Assembly: GCF_946482605.1 (NCBI RefSeq)
Contig: NZ_CAMLSE010000051.1
Coordinates: 1 to 39,206 of the forward strand
Length of the DNA stretch: 39,206 nt
Direction of reading: 5' to 3'
From: an uncultured Dyadobacter sp.
GTDB taxonomy: Bacteria > Bacteroidota > Bacteroidia > Cytophagales > Spirosomataceae
Made by a program: the position numbers and the translations under genes. Of this stretch, positions 7,762-15,566 are shown piece by piece. Every line of letters begins with the position of its first letter. Positions within the stretch are counted from its first letter, which is position 1. The notes under the pieces are model-generated. The model saw only the letters and a list, made by a program, of their open reading frames with translations, was not told the DNA's origin and did no database searches.

Positions 7762-7788
7762 AAGGGCTGCGGTGGCAGTCCTTTTTTT
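7762..7788 (+). terminator. Intrinsic terminator of RNA unit 2
   Basis: AAGGGCTGC GGTG GCAGTCCTT hairpin followed by T5, the same sequence as in unit 1. Confidence 0.85.
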
Positions 7789-7811
7789 GTTCGATAACTG
7801 TCTTGCCAATA

Positions 7812-8051
7812 TTATGCTTGGTCATCAGGATCATTCAGCAGCGCGTCGAAATCGCTCACATACAATCGATCCTGAATAATTCGACATTTCTCAAATTCAC
7901 TTTCTGCATGTCGCAGTTGTTCGAAATTTTCGAATAACTGAAATTCCCTCAAATTCGCTATCGGCGAATACTTTTTTAAATGATAATAGATGGTGTGTGT
8001 TTCAACATGATAGAGAAGTCCCGCTACATAGCCGCTGATCGTTTTAGCTTT
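7812..8051 (-). pseudogene. Frame-shifted continuation of the HigA-like antitoxin
   Basis: A frame without a start codon, on the same strand as and overlapping the 3' end of the gene at 8024-8503, encodes GYVAGLLYHVETHTIYYHLK, continues through REFQLFENFEQLRHAESEFE and ends ...DALLNDPDDQA. Its composition is clearly protein-like. One extra A in the A4 run at 8042-8045 (T4 on the plus strand) would join it to the upstream protein as ...TDEKLKTISGYVAGLL, replacing the abrupt RSAAM ending. A sequencing error, a real frameshift mutation or slippage are all possible. Confidence 0.4.
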
Positions 8052-8503
8052 TCATCTGTAAGGGCGGATTGGATTTTCGCCTTCCCGTAAAACTTTGTTA
8101 TTTCAGCTTTCTCGTTATTACTGCCGCGTTCAAAAACTCGTTTGATGACTGCATTAGCCTGCTTCTCCCAATCAATGCGTAAAATGTCGGTATCCCAAAA
8201 GAGCGATTTTCTCAGGATTGTCAGATCCGGTGTCCGGCTCGCTAGTTTCTCCTTTTCCTTCTTGATGTCATAGTAAGCCTGCAACAACACCAATGTCCCC
8301 TCATTGAGAAAAAGCCCCTTTTCAATTCTGAGCGCCAGTGCGGTATTAATGCTGCGTTTCCCTTTAAGGATAGCATTAAAGCTCTGCGGATGTTCGCCGA
8401 TTGATAAAGCAAAAGGGCGCTGTTTAAGAGATCGCTTTTTCAGTTCTCGCTCAAGAACGAAGCCCGGATGAATGCCTTTGTATTTTTCAAAATCCTTTTC
8501 CAT
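8024..8503 (-). CDS. HigA-like XRE antitoxin/regulator
   Basis: 159 aa. Residues 10-70 (HPGFVLERELKKRSLKQRPF...PQSFNAILKGKRSINTALAL) form a HigA-type helix-turn-helix, as in 'plasmid maintenance antidote' proteins. The C-terminal part (SLFWDTDILRIDWEKQANAVIKRVFERG) resembles the DUF6922-like segment of Bacteroidota antitoxins paired with nucleotidyltransferase (AbiEii-like) toxins. No toxin gene is adjacent: the response regulator lies upstream and the RNA units downstream. A 24-bp inverted repeat seven bases before the start codon is a likely autoregulatory operator. The C-terminus is probably altered by a frameshift (7812-8051). Confidence 0.7.
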   Translation of the reverse strand: MEKDFEKYKGIHPGFVLERELKKRSLKQRPFALSIGEHPQSFNAILKGKRSINTALALRIEKGLFLNEGTLVLLQAYYDIKKEKEKLASRTPDLTILRKSLFWDTDILRIDWEKQANAVIKRVFERGSNNEKAEITKFYGKAKIQSALTDEKLKRSAAM

Positions 8504-8509
8504 ATATCG

Positions 8510-8533
8510 AATATAAACAATTTTGTTTATATT
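8510..8533 (-). promoter_or_regulatory. Palindromic operator of the HigA-like gene
   Basis: AATATAAACAA and TTGTTTATATT are perfect 11-bp inverted repeats separated by TT. They end seven bases before the start codon at 8503, where HigA/XRE antitoxins usually bind to repress themselves. Confidence 0.65.
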
Positions 8534-8616
8534 TTCACGGGCAGGTTTTCAGTATCTCTCCGAAAGGCAATGCGCTTACGCTCGACTTGTCCAACTAGCT
8601 AGAATTAAAATAACCC

Positions 8617-9258
8617 TCAATCCCAACTCTGCTCCAAAGCAAATCGCAGTAAACTGTTCTTTCCCGTCAGGTTCAGCTTTTTTGCAATATTCATCCGGTG
8701 GTTGGAGACTGTTTTTTCACTGATAAAAAGCACATCGGCGATTTCCTTGGTGGATTTGTATTCAGAAATCATCTTCATGATCTGCGTTTCCGATGGGGTA
8801 AGCGACGCTTTCAGGTCATTTTTTGATTGTCGTTGCAGCGCCGACGTTTTTTTGAGCAGGTAGGCCGATATTTCGGGGCTCAGGTAAAGGTCGCCGTCTT
8901 TGGCCTTGTAAATAGCATGTACAATGTCTGAAACGGCGTTTTCTTTGAGAACATAGCCCAATACGCCTATTTCCAGGGCTTTCAGGAATGGTGCTTTTTC
9001 TTTGTGCATGGTGAGGATAATGATCGGAAGGTCGGGCTGAATGTGAAGCATTTTCTCGGCAGCTTCCAGTCCGGTCAACCGTGGCATGTCGATATCCAGA
9101 ATGACTACGTCCACGCTCTGAGACTGAAAAGAAAGCAGCGCTTCCTGACCATTTTTTGCACTGACGATCACTTTCAGATCAGGATCTATTTCGATCACTT
9201 CTTGGAGCCCTTTCAGGAATATGGGGTGGTCGTCAGCAATCAGGAGCTTGATTTCCAT
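8617..9258 (-). CDS. NarL/FixJ-type response regulator
   Basis: 213 aa. Receiver domain at residues 3-118, with acidic pair D9/D10, phospho-acceptor D55 (VVILDIDMP), T83 (ILTMH) and K105 (GYVLKE). LuxR-type helix-turn-helix at about 150-210 (LTPSETQIMKMIS...SEKTVSNHRMNIAKKL). It starts two bases after the stop of the histidine kinase at 9261 and is the last gene of a minus-strand operon, so the kinase is its likely partner. Target genes cannot be inferred, though the operon's own glycosyltransferase and lipoprotein are candidates. Confidence 0.93.
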   Translation of the reverse strand: MEIKLLIADDHPIFLKGLQEVIEIDPDLKVIVSAKNGQEALLSFQSQSVDVVILDIDMPRLTGLEAAEKMLHIQPDLPIIILTMHKEKAPFLKALEIGVLGYVLKENAVSDIVHAIYKAKDGDLYLSPEISAYLLKKTSALQRQSKNDLKASLTPSETQIMKMISEYKSTKEIADVLFISEKTVSNHRMNIAKKLNLTGKNSLLRFALEQSWD

Positions 9259-9260
9259 GA

Positions 9261-11117
9261 TTAGAAAGGAATTTGAATATGAATAATAGTACCTGACGGC
9301 TTGTTTTCCAGGATCTCGATCTGGCCGTTGAGAATGTTGAGCCGTTCCCGGATTCCGATCATCCCGAAGCCTCCCTTTTCCGTTGCCGCAGGCCCGATAC
9401 CTACACCGTTGTCTTCTATTCTGATAGCGATCATTGCATCTTCTTTACTTATTCGAATTCGTGCCGCGGTAGCGTTCGCATGTTTGAGAATGTTGTTAAA
9501 GCATTCCTGGACGATCCTGAATACATTCATCTCATTGGCTTTGGTAAGCAGGTTATCAAAGGTTTGAATATCGGTTTCCAGCTCGATCAGACCTGTTTCT
9601 ATCACGTCTTCCAGTAAGCTATGCAGCGATTGCGTGATGCCCAGGAGTTCCAAATGCAGCGGGCGCAGGTTATAGGAAATGTTGCGGACCTCCTGAATCG
9701 CTTCCGTGACCATCTCTTCCAGGTCCCTGACTTGTTTCTCGCGCAGTTCAGGCTTCTCAGCATCTCTTTTGATCATCAGAACCTTGTTTTTGACCATTCC
9801 CAGGCTTTGTCCGAGGCTGTCGTGCAGCTCGGCGGCCACCCGCTTGCGCTCGCTTTCCTGTGAGCCGATGAGCTGCTGCGAGAAAAATGTTGCCTGGGCC
9901 AGCGCCTCGGCCTGGGTTACTTCCTTCTCCCTTTTATAGGTGTTGAGCTTGTTGGCGAGCGCAAAGGAGAGAATAATGGCTTCCAGGCCAGACCCGATCT
10001 GATAGGCCCCCTCGGTGAACCAGTTCTCCGGAAGGATAGCCATGTCTTTCATCATGAAAATAAAAATGCCTGCCAGTAATGCGGTAAAGCCCATTAGGTA
10101 GTACCTGGCTGGCTTGAATCCCTGTTTTAGCACCACAAAACCGATCACATTGGAGTAGATCAGGAAGAGACCCACGGTGATCCAGTTGAGTTTAAAGCCC
10201 AGTAATAAATCGCCGGAAAGTGAAAGCGCGATGATGGAAACACATGATACGACGATCAGCCATCCGAATTTTCTCAGCCTCGGGCAATAGTAGCTCGTAT
10301 TGAGGAACGAATTGGTGAAAAGCAATGCGAATATGAAAGCCAGACTGCCGGTATAATTGGAATGATTGGCCTGAGGGAAATGCGGGACGATGAATTGCAG
10401 GAAATGGCCTTTGATATAGCTGATATTCAATGCGACGCAAAAAATGTAAAACACGTAATACAGGTAAGTACGCTCCCGTATTGAAATAAATACAAACAAA
10501 TTATAAATGATCAATGCGGCGATCAGTCCAAAGTAAAACCCGTGAGCAATGTCATTCTCCTGGCTGTTTTCATAGATATATTGAAGCGTCGAGATTTCGA
10601 GCGGCACGCGTATGATGGAGTTGCTGCGTACGCGCAGATAGACCGTTGCGGTATCCTTTCTAACCAGGTTCAGCGGCAGGATTAGCTGATTGGTGAGAAC
10701 CGGCCGGTCGTGATAAGGCAATGCGGAACCAACGTTCGTGATGTACTCATTGATTTGGTCATAACTCGGCCAGGTCCTGGTAAAGAGATCGACCTGTTTC
10801 AGGAACGGAGCTTTTACGTGCAGAAACCATTCTGTCTCCGTTTTGCTGACCACCCGTAATTTCAGCCAGAAAGTGGAAGCACTCGGCCCTACGTTCAGCG
10901 TTTGCTGGGTCATAGGTCGAAACAACTCCGGCTTGCCTTCCACGTCGCTGTGCTGCAATGCATTGGTAGGGTCTTCCAGGACCAGCATATTTTGCCCGAC
11001 AATATAATTGGAATGCCCGTAATCCAGCTTGATCACAGGCGGTTCCAATGCCTGACCCAAGGTGGTCATGGCAGATAGCAAACATAAAATGAATACGAAT
11101 CGACCGAAAGGTAGCAT
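9261..11117 (-). CDS. Membrane histidine kinase, 7TMR-DISM type
   Basis: 618 aa. A signal sequence (1-22), an extracytoplasmic 7TMR-DISMED2-like beta-sandwich (about 30-180), seven transmembrane helices (about 190-390), a short coiled coil, HisKA_3 with phospho-acceptor His432 (RKRVAAELHDSLGQSLG) and an HATPase_c domain (N-box NVFRIVQECFNNILKHA, G-boxes DNGVGIG and GGFGMIGIRERL). The outer domain in this family usually senses carbohydrate-like or other small ligands. Its start overlaps the glycosyltransferase stop by one base (TAATG), indicating translational coupling, and the response regulator follows directly. Confidence 0.92.
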   Translation of the reverse strand: MLPFGRFVFILCLLSAMTTLGQALEPPVIKLDYGHSNYIVGQNMLVLEDPTNALQHSDVEGKPELFRPMTQQTLNVGPSASTFWLKLRVVSKTETEWFLHVKAPFLKQVDLFTRTWPSYDQINEYITNVGSALPYHDRPVLTNQLILPLNLVRKDTATVYLRVRSNSIIRVPLEISTLQYIYENSQENDIAHGFYFGLIAALIIYNLFVFISIRERTYLYYVFYIFCVALNISYIKGHFLQFIVPHFPQANHSNYTGSLAFIFALLFTNSFLNTSYYCPRLRKFGWLIVVSCVSIIALSLSGDLLLGFKLNWITVGLFLIYSNVIGFVVLKQGFKPARYYLMGFTALLAGIFIFMMKDMAILPENWFTEGAYQIGSGLEAIILSFALANKLNTYKREKEVTQAEALAQATFFSQQLIGSQESERKRVAAELHDSLGQSLGMVKNKVLMIKRDAEKPELREKQVRDLEEMVTEAIQEVRNISYNLRPLHLELLGITQSLHSLLEDVIETGLIELETDIQTFDNLLTKANEMNVFRIVQECFNNILKHANATAARIRISKEDAMIAIRIEDNGVGIGPAATEKGGFGMIGIRERLNILNGQIEILENKPSGTIIHIQIPF

Positions 11118-12418
11118 TATATCAGCTCGGGTGTTTTGATATCGAGAAGGTCATCAATGTATTGTTTACAAAGCAAATGAGGGTTATATTCTTTGAACTC
11201 CCGGCTGAGTTTTTTTACATTGTTTTTGTATGTACCGTCAGCCAGTACCTTTTCCACACCCGCTCTGATTTGCTCCGGTGTAGGAAATTCAGTTTTGAGA
11301 TCAATTCCTAATTTGAAATAGCCGATCCTGGCATTGATTTCGTTTTTTCCTTCGTGAATACCCGCTGCGACGAGCGGGAGCTGATTTTGTATCCCCAGCA
11401 TTACACCCCCGTATCCTCCGTTGGTAACGTACGCATCGCAGTGCGGCATGATCTCATTAAAAGGGATAAAGTCCCGGATGATGATGTTTTCCTGCGGATA
11501 CCGCGCCTGTAACTCCGGCGTGACCATTCCGCCCGTCGTGGCGATTACCAGTACCGGGGTGTCTTTGAATGCATTGAGCGTGGGAATGAGAATCTTCTCG
11601 GGATCTTTTTCCAGCGTGCCCTGCGTGACCAGGATTACTTTTTCATATTTCCCGAGTTGGTCTCCGAAATCGGTGAGGCTTTTGCCCCCTTTTGCGAACG
11701 GCAACAGAGGTCCAACGAACCGGACTTTGTTGCTCAGGTCGGAGCGGCTGTATTCAAAACCGGGTGTGCCACTTTGGAGGAGGAGATCCGTTTTTTTACA
11801 CAGGACATCAAAGATATTGCCCGTCACCGGTACCATCCCGTGCTCGCGAAAGAGCCTGGCGAAAAGACCGGCCGCCTCCCGGAAGATGACCTTGTTGGCG
11901 AAGAAGCGGAGGAAGTCCTGTTTTCTTCGTCCGAAAAAGCTGGTGGAAGGCGTCATAGCCAAGCCGGTAGGAGGCAAGTCCCGGGAAGTTTCGATGAGCG
12001 GGAACACGCCTACCGAGACCACTTTCTTGTGCAATTTTTCTTTCACGAACGGCATGCCGGTGAATGCGATGTCGCTGATCAGCAGGTCGAACGACCAGGA
12101 CTCATCAATCTCTTTGATATCTTCATAAAACTCCGTTGACCTGAGAATAAATGCGGTTTTGAGGTCATATTTTAGTTTGCCGATTGCCCCTGGAATTTTG
12201 TCGCGCTCGGGAAAAAGGATGTGAACATTGTGTTGATTAAAATCCAGTGCTTTTCGGAAAGGGTAGTACGGAATGCCGAGGCGCTCGATCTTTTCTTTGA
12301 AAATGCTTCCGGAGTACCATCTCACATCATGGCCGAGTGATTTCAGGTGCATGGCTAAACCGGTCAGGGGATTGAAATGGCCTTCATAGGGCATATTGGC
12401 AAAAAGTATTTTTTTCAT
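11117..12418 (-). CDS. GT1-family (UDP-glycosyltransferase-like) glycosyltransferase
   Basis: 433 aa with a GT-B layout. N-terminal acceptor half begins ILFANMPYEGHFNPLTGLA, the MGT/YjiC-type start with its conserved His. The C-terminal donor half holds VILVTQGTLEKDPEKI and the nucleotide-sugar signature region PHCDAYVTNGGYGGVMLGI...PLVAAGIHEGKNEINARI. The family transfers sugars to small hydrophobic acceptors such as macrolides, flavonoids, sterols or carotenoids. There is no signal peptide. It is translationally coupled to the histidine kinase, an uncommon pairing that suggests sensing and glycosylation of the same or a related compound; that link is inference. It follows the ZU5-like lipoprotein by 66 bases. 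Confidence 0.88.
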   Translation of the reverse strand: MKKILFANMPYEGHFNPLTGLAMHLKSLGHDVRWYSGSIFKEKIERLGIPYYPFRKALDFNQHNVHILFPERDKIPGAIGKLKYDLKTAFILRSTEFYEDIKEIDESWSFDLLISDIAFTGMPFVKEKLHKKVVSVGVFPLIETSRDLPPTGLAMTPSTSFFGRRKQDFLRFFANKVIFREAAGLFARLFREHGMVPVTGNIFDVLCKKTDLLLQSGTPGFEYSRSDLSNKVRFVGPLLPFAKGGKSLTDFGDQLGKYEKVILVTQGTLEKDPEKILIPTLNAFKDTPVLVIATTGGMVTPELQARYPQENIIIRDFIPFNEIMPHCDAYVTNGGYGGVMLGIQNQLPLVAAGIHEGKNEINARIGYFKLGIDLKTEFPTPEQIRAGVEKVLADGTYKNNVKKLSREFKEYNPHLLCKQYIDDLLDIKTPELI

Positions 12419-12461
12419 GGCTAATAAGAATTGATTTGATGGTTGATTTGCTATGTAATTG

Positions 12462-12474
12462 ACTATTAAATAGT
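12462..12474 (-). promoter_or_regulatory. Short palindrome upstream of the glycosyltransferase
   Basis: ACTATT-A-AATAGT is a perfect 6-bp inverted repeat in the 66-base AT-rich gap between the lipoprotein stop and the glycosyltransferase start. It could be an operator for an internal promoter; no clear TAnnTTTG box is seen here. Confidence 0.25.
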
Positions 12475-12484
12475 TATATGTTTG

Positions 12485-13729
12485 TTAGAGCTGCCCGACG
12501 CGCTTGACCCGGAAAACACCTTTGATGGAAGCCGTTCCTATCGAAATAGGCTGTGTAGCCGTATTCAGCCATCCGGCGGGTTGAACAACGAAGGTGCCTG
12601 TTACCCACTGCTGGTCGGATTGATCAACCCGCACGGATCCGCCGCTGACGGTCAGTGCTTTGCCGTAGATTTGCTGATAAATCAGTTTAGGTTTGTTAAG
12701 ATTGAATGCGACATCGGCGCTTTTCGTCCAGGAAAATGTGCCGGAGGCAGCCCCTTTCCAGCTAACGGAAGCGCTTTCGGCACCGTCCCTGCCCACTACC
12801 ATGTATTGTCCGCCGCTGCCGTTCACCCCACCGGCGTACGTATGCCATGCACCGTTATCGATCTGCACGGAAAGCCCTTCCGGTGCTATGAAGATGTTGC
12901 TTACCAGACGGAGATCTCTGTACTCCTTTCCGTCGATCTTCACTGTCTTTTTGAGAGTTAGGGTTACGGCGGCGGGATTTACGGCCGGGATCGTCTGAGG
13001 CGCCGTGTAATCAGCTGCGTTTTCGTTGCCTTTTAAGGTGCCCTCGCCGTTAAGAGTCCACTTGTCGATAAGGTTGGCAGGCAGCGGCCCAGGAAGTACT
13101 ACGGGCATGCCGCCAAATTCTGCCGATGTTTCAGCGATGTAAGTGGTGTTGAGGCGCACGGTTTCACCCGGATTCAGAAAGACGCTGGCAGGATCTATCT
13201 GGAGCGTTAGAAACATGGCCCAATCGCTGAAATGCGTTGTTTCGACTGTCAGGGTCCGGGCGGTAGTATCTATGCTTTTTGTGGCAGGAGATATCCACAC
13301 GCCCTTTTCATTCTGATAGCCTATGCGCATCAATGCGGGTACCGTTCCCACGAGGTCCTTCTCGTTGTACCGGAATGTGACGGTCGCAGGTTTGGCAAAG
13401 TTGACACCGTGCGGCAGCAAACGGAATGCCTGTCCCGTACCGGCGGGGCAATTGTTGGTAATGCCCTGAACTGAAAACGTTTGGTCAGCGCTCAAAGCAC
13501 CGGCAGGGATGACCACGCTGACGCGGTTGTCGGGGGAGGCGATTACCCCGCCGGAAGGACCGATTTGTGCGGTGATGATCGCACCTTCGGGAACGCCTGT
13601 GGGGGTTACTGCCCCCGGAGACTGCCCGGAAGGTACATTTCCGGGACCGACGGATTCTTTTTCTGTTTCGCAAGACAAGAGCAGGAGGCCCAGCGATAGA
13701 CTCAGGATGGATTTGTAAAATGTTTTCAC
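12485..13729 (-). CDS. ZU5-domain-like outer lipoprotein
   Basis: 414 aa. Lipoprotein signal at residues 1-20 (MKTFYKSILSLSLGLLLLSC). After a Pro/Gly-rich linker, residues about 55-175 (IGPSGGVIASPDNRVSVVIP, AGALSADQTFSVQGI, TVTFRYNEKD, HFSDWAMF) match the ZU5-like module seen in Bacteroidota lipoproteins. The remainder is beta-rich, including a segment around QYMVVGRDGAESASVSWKGA. Probably a surface-exposed or periplasm-facing binding protein. It is the first gene of the run lipoprotein, glycosyltransferase, kinase, regulator, all on the minus strand with small gaps. Confidence 0.75.
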   Translation of the reverse strand: MKTFYKSILSLSLGLLLLSCETEKESVGPGNVPSGQSPGAVTPTGVPEGAIITAQIGPSGGVIASPDNRVSVVIPAGALSADQTFSVQGITNNCPAGTGQAFRLLPHGVNFAKPATVTFRYNEKDLVGTVPALMRIGYQNEKGVWISPATKSIDTTARTLTVETTHFSDWAMFLTLQIDPASVFLNPGETVRLNTTYIAETSAEFGGMPVVLPGPLPANLIDKWTLNGEGTLKGNENAADYTAPQTIPAVNPAAVTLTLKKTVKIDGKEYRDLRLVSNIFIAPEGLSVQIDNGAWHTYAGGVNGSGGQYMVVGRDGAESASVSWKGAASGTFSWTKSADVAFNLNKPKLIYQQIYGKALTVSGGSVRVDQSDQQWVTGTFVVQPAGWLNTATQPISIGTASIKGVFRVKRVGQL

Positions 13730-13795
13730 AGCTGATAGATTTTATGATTTAAGATGAATATCTCTGTCTTTCGACATCACAAAATTACCGGCCTC

Positions 13796-13840
13796 ACTAC
13801 CCCTATAAAATGGAGGTTACCACCCATTTTCCTAGGTAGT
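13796..13840. promoter_or_regulatory. Nested inverted repeat upstream of the lipoprotein operon
   Basis: Outer arms ACTACC (13796-13801) and GGTAGT (13835-13840), middle arms AAAATGG (13807-13813) and CCATTTT (13824-13830), and inner GGT/ACC are all symmetric about one centre. The element lies 67 bases upstream of the lipoprotein start and downstream of the marR stop, so it may be an operator of the operon or a transcription boundary between the two. Confidence 0.45.
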
Positions 13841-13922
13841 ACTGCTCATATTTTAAGGGAATGTATCGTTTTTAAGATAAGTAACTATTTGATAAATAAT
13901 TGTTTGGGGGTGAATGGCGCAT

Positions 13923-14369
13923 TCAGTCCTGAGAAGCTGGTTCAATCATTTTTCGCAGCAATCCTCTGAGCAGTTGATAGCTTTCTGCACCTACTGCCTC
14001 CTTCCACCGTTGTTCAAAATCGTGATTTATGCTTTGGGCTGTTTTTTTGAGTTGCTCACCCTTGGGAGTCAGGACAAACAGGACCGCACGACCATCATCC
14101 GGATCGGGCGTGCGATTTAGATATCCCATGTTTTCGAGCTGATAAACCAATGCACTCATAGACTGCTTCGTCATGCCGGCCAGGCTCGCAAGGGAAGTTA
14201 TACGTGATCCCTTTTCATCCAGATACTGAAAAATTAAACCGTGAGAAGGTGTAATTTCCGCATATCCTTGTAAAGCAAGCTCCTGATGAAGATTGGTCAC
14301 CAGTGAATCATATAATTGCCGCAAGTAAACCCCTGTGTTCGATTCTGACATGTGAAAATATTTTTTCAA
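13923..14369 (-). CDS. MarR-family repressor
   Basis: 148 aa. A winged helix-turn-helix at about residues 45-105: helices DEKGSRITSLASLAGMTKQS and MSALVYQLENMGYLNRT, with the wing PDPDDGRAVLFVLTPKG. MarR proteins bind as dimers and release DNA on contact with small phenolic or oxidant ligands. It is divergent from the cupin gene at 14448 with a 78-base gap that holds two near-identical operator palindromes, so it very probably controls both itself and the cupin. Confidence 0.92.
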   Translation of the reverse strand: MKKYFHMSESNTGVYLRQLYDSLVTNLHQELALQGYAEITPSHGLIFQYLDEKGSRITSLASLAGMTKQSMSALVYQLENMGYLNRTPDPDDGRAVLFVLTPKGEQLKKTAQSINHDFEQRWKEAVGAESYQLLRGLLRKMIEPASQD

Positions 14370-14375
14370 AAATAA

Positions 14376-14388
14376 TCAGTTAAACTGA
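14376..14388. promoter_or_regulatory. MarR operator, marR-proximal
   Basis: TCAGTTAAACTGA, a 13-bp near-perfect palindrome, matches the second site (14419-14431) at 12 of 13 positions. It lies 7 bases upstream of the marR start codon. Confidence 0.75.
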
Positions 14389-14409
14389 CTAATATTCAAA
14401 AACATTATT

Positions 14410-14417
14410 TAATTTTG
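14410..14417 (+). promoter_or_regulatory. -7 box of the cupin promoter
   Basis: TAATTTTG fits TAnnTTTG. The second operator begins at the very next base, so bound MarR would cover the transcription start of the cupin gene. Confidence 0.6.
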
Positions 14418-14432
14418 GTCAGCTAAACTGAC
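14418..14432. promoter_or_regulatory. MarR operator, cupin-proximal
   Basis: GTCAGCTAAACTGAC is an interrupted palindrome with the same core as 14376-14388. Centre-to-centre spacing of the two sites is 43 bases, about four helical turns, so two dimers could sit on the same DNA face. Confidence 0.75.
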
Positions 14433-14447
14433 TAACTTAAATTTAAC

Positions 14448-14933
14448 ATGAAAACAATGCAACCACAAAACGGGTTTAAATCCTCGGCGACTGCTGAAAA
14501 CACGCGGGCAATTCCCGGCGCGGTGTTCAATTTTCTTTCAATGGGCCGCGAAACGGAAGGCCGACAGGCGCTGATACGGATTGTGGTAAACCGTGGGTCG
14601 GAGCCGCCTGCACATACGCATTCGCGGGAAGACGAGTCGTATTTTATTATTAAAGGAAGTATCCGCTACACGATTGGAGATCAGCTATTGACTGTCAATG
14701 AAGGGGAATTTGTATATCTGCCGAAAGATGTGCCGCACAAGTTCGAAATACAGACAGAGCAGGCGGAAGTGCTGATGTGGCTAAGTCCGGCAGGATTGGA
14801 TCAATGGTTTTGGGATAACAGCACGCCAGCACCGGATGGCGCAGCACTACCCGGCCCGGCAGGGCCGCCACCGGCGCAGGTGATTGAGCATTTTGTAAAT
14901 TCCCTGCGAGATTATGGTGTTGAGATGAGCTAG
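14448..14933 (+). CDS. Cupin-domain protein
   Basis: 161 aa, a single cupin barrel. Motif 1 is PPAHTHSREDESYFIIKG, with the usual two His and an acidic metal ligand. Motif 2 is GEFVYLPKDVPHKFEI, with the final His. The family binds one metal ion; relatives are small dioxygenases or isomerases of aromatic compounds such as quercetin, but many are uncharacterised. No signal peptide. It is divergent from marR and preceded by two operators, which fits inducible handling of a small aromatic or toxic compound. Confidence 0.88.
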   Translation: MKTMQPQNGFKSSATAENTRAIPGAVFNFLSMGRETEGRQALIRIVVNRGSEPPAHTHSREDESYFIIKGSIRYTIGDQLLTVNEGEFVYLPKDVPHKFEIQTEQAEVLMWLSPAGLDQWFWDNSTPAPDGAALPGPAGPPPAQVIEHFVNSLRDYGVEMS

Positions 14934-14944
14934 TAACATTCCCA

Positions 14945-15526
14945 CTATAATTTTAGGGCATGATAATAATGGTTCTCTCCCTCGTCTTCGAATTCCTCGA
15001 TGAGCGAAAGCCCCGACGCAATTAGTAATTCTTTGTATCTCTCCGCTCCAAGCGATGTCGATTCTATTTCCGTAATAGCATCTTCCCATTTCATTTTTTG
15101 AGAGGGGGCCGTAAACAACAGCTTCCCGCCAGCGTAGAGCGCATTGGCCATTTTCCGGATCACGACTTCCTGTATTTCTACCGGTAAAAGGAAGATTAGT
15201 CCCCAAGAAATGATGGCATCGAACTGCCGGTTGAAAAATGAGGAATCCTGTGCGGCCTCACAGGCGACTGGAATGTTTGGGAAGTTCTGTTTGAAGGTCT
15301 GAACCATGGAAGGCGATGCATCAATCCCATAAACGGTCAGACCTTCATCCACCAATGCCTTCGAAATCGGGTCGCCTGCGCCACATCCAACGTCGAGTAC
15401 TGTCGCATTTAGGGGTAATGACCGTGCCCATTGTCGAACCGACGGTGAGCCGACTCCATTAACGCCCTTGGAGCGACAGCGAATGAATGTGGTTGCGTGG
15501 GCTTCGTATCCGTTTGATTTGTCCAT
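14945..15526 (-). CDS. Class I SAM-dependent methyltransferase
   Basis: 193 aa. SAM-binding motif I is ATVLDVGCGAGDP (residues 41-53), followed by the acidic end of strand 2 (VYGIDAS) and a post-I region FDAIISWGLIFLLP. The fold is complete for a small-molecule or lipid methyltransferase, but the substrate is not evident. It converges on the cupin gene, ending 11 bases after it, and is divergent from the small ORF/Crp pair starting at 15567. Confidence 0.85.
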   Translation of the reverse strand: MDKSNGYEAHATTFIRCRSKGVNGVGSPSVRQWARSLPLNATVLDVGCGAGDPISKALVDEGLTVYGIDASPSMVQTFKQNFPNIPVACEAAQDSSFFNRQFDAIISWGLIFLLPVEIQEVVIRKMANALYAGGKLLFTAPSQKMKWEDAITEIESTSLGAERYKELLIASGLSLIEEFEDEGENHYYHALKL

Positions 15527-15566
15527 CGTCAGTCAGTAAGCAGTTTAAGATCGTATTGACGTTTCC

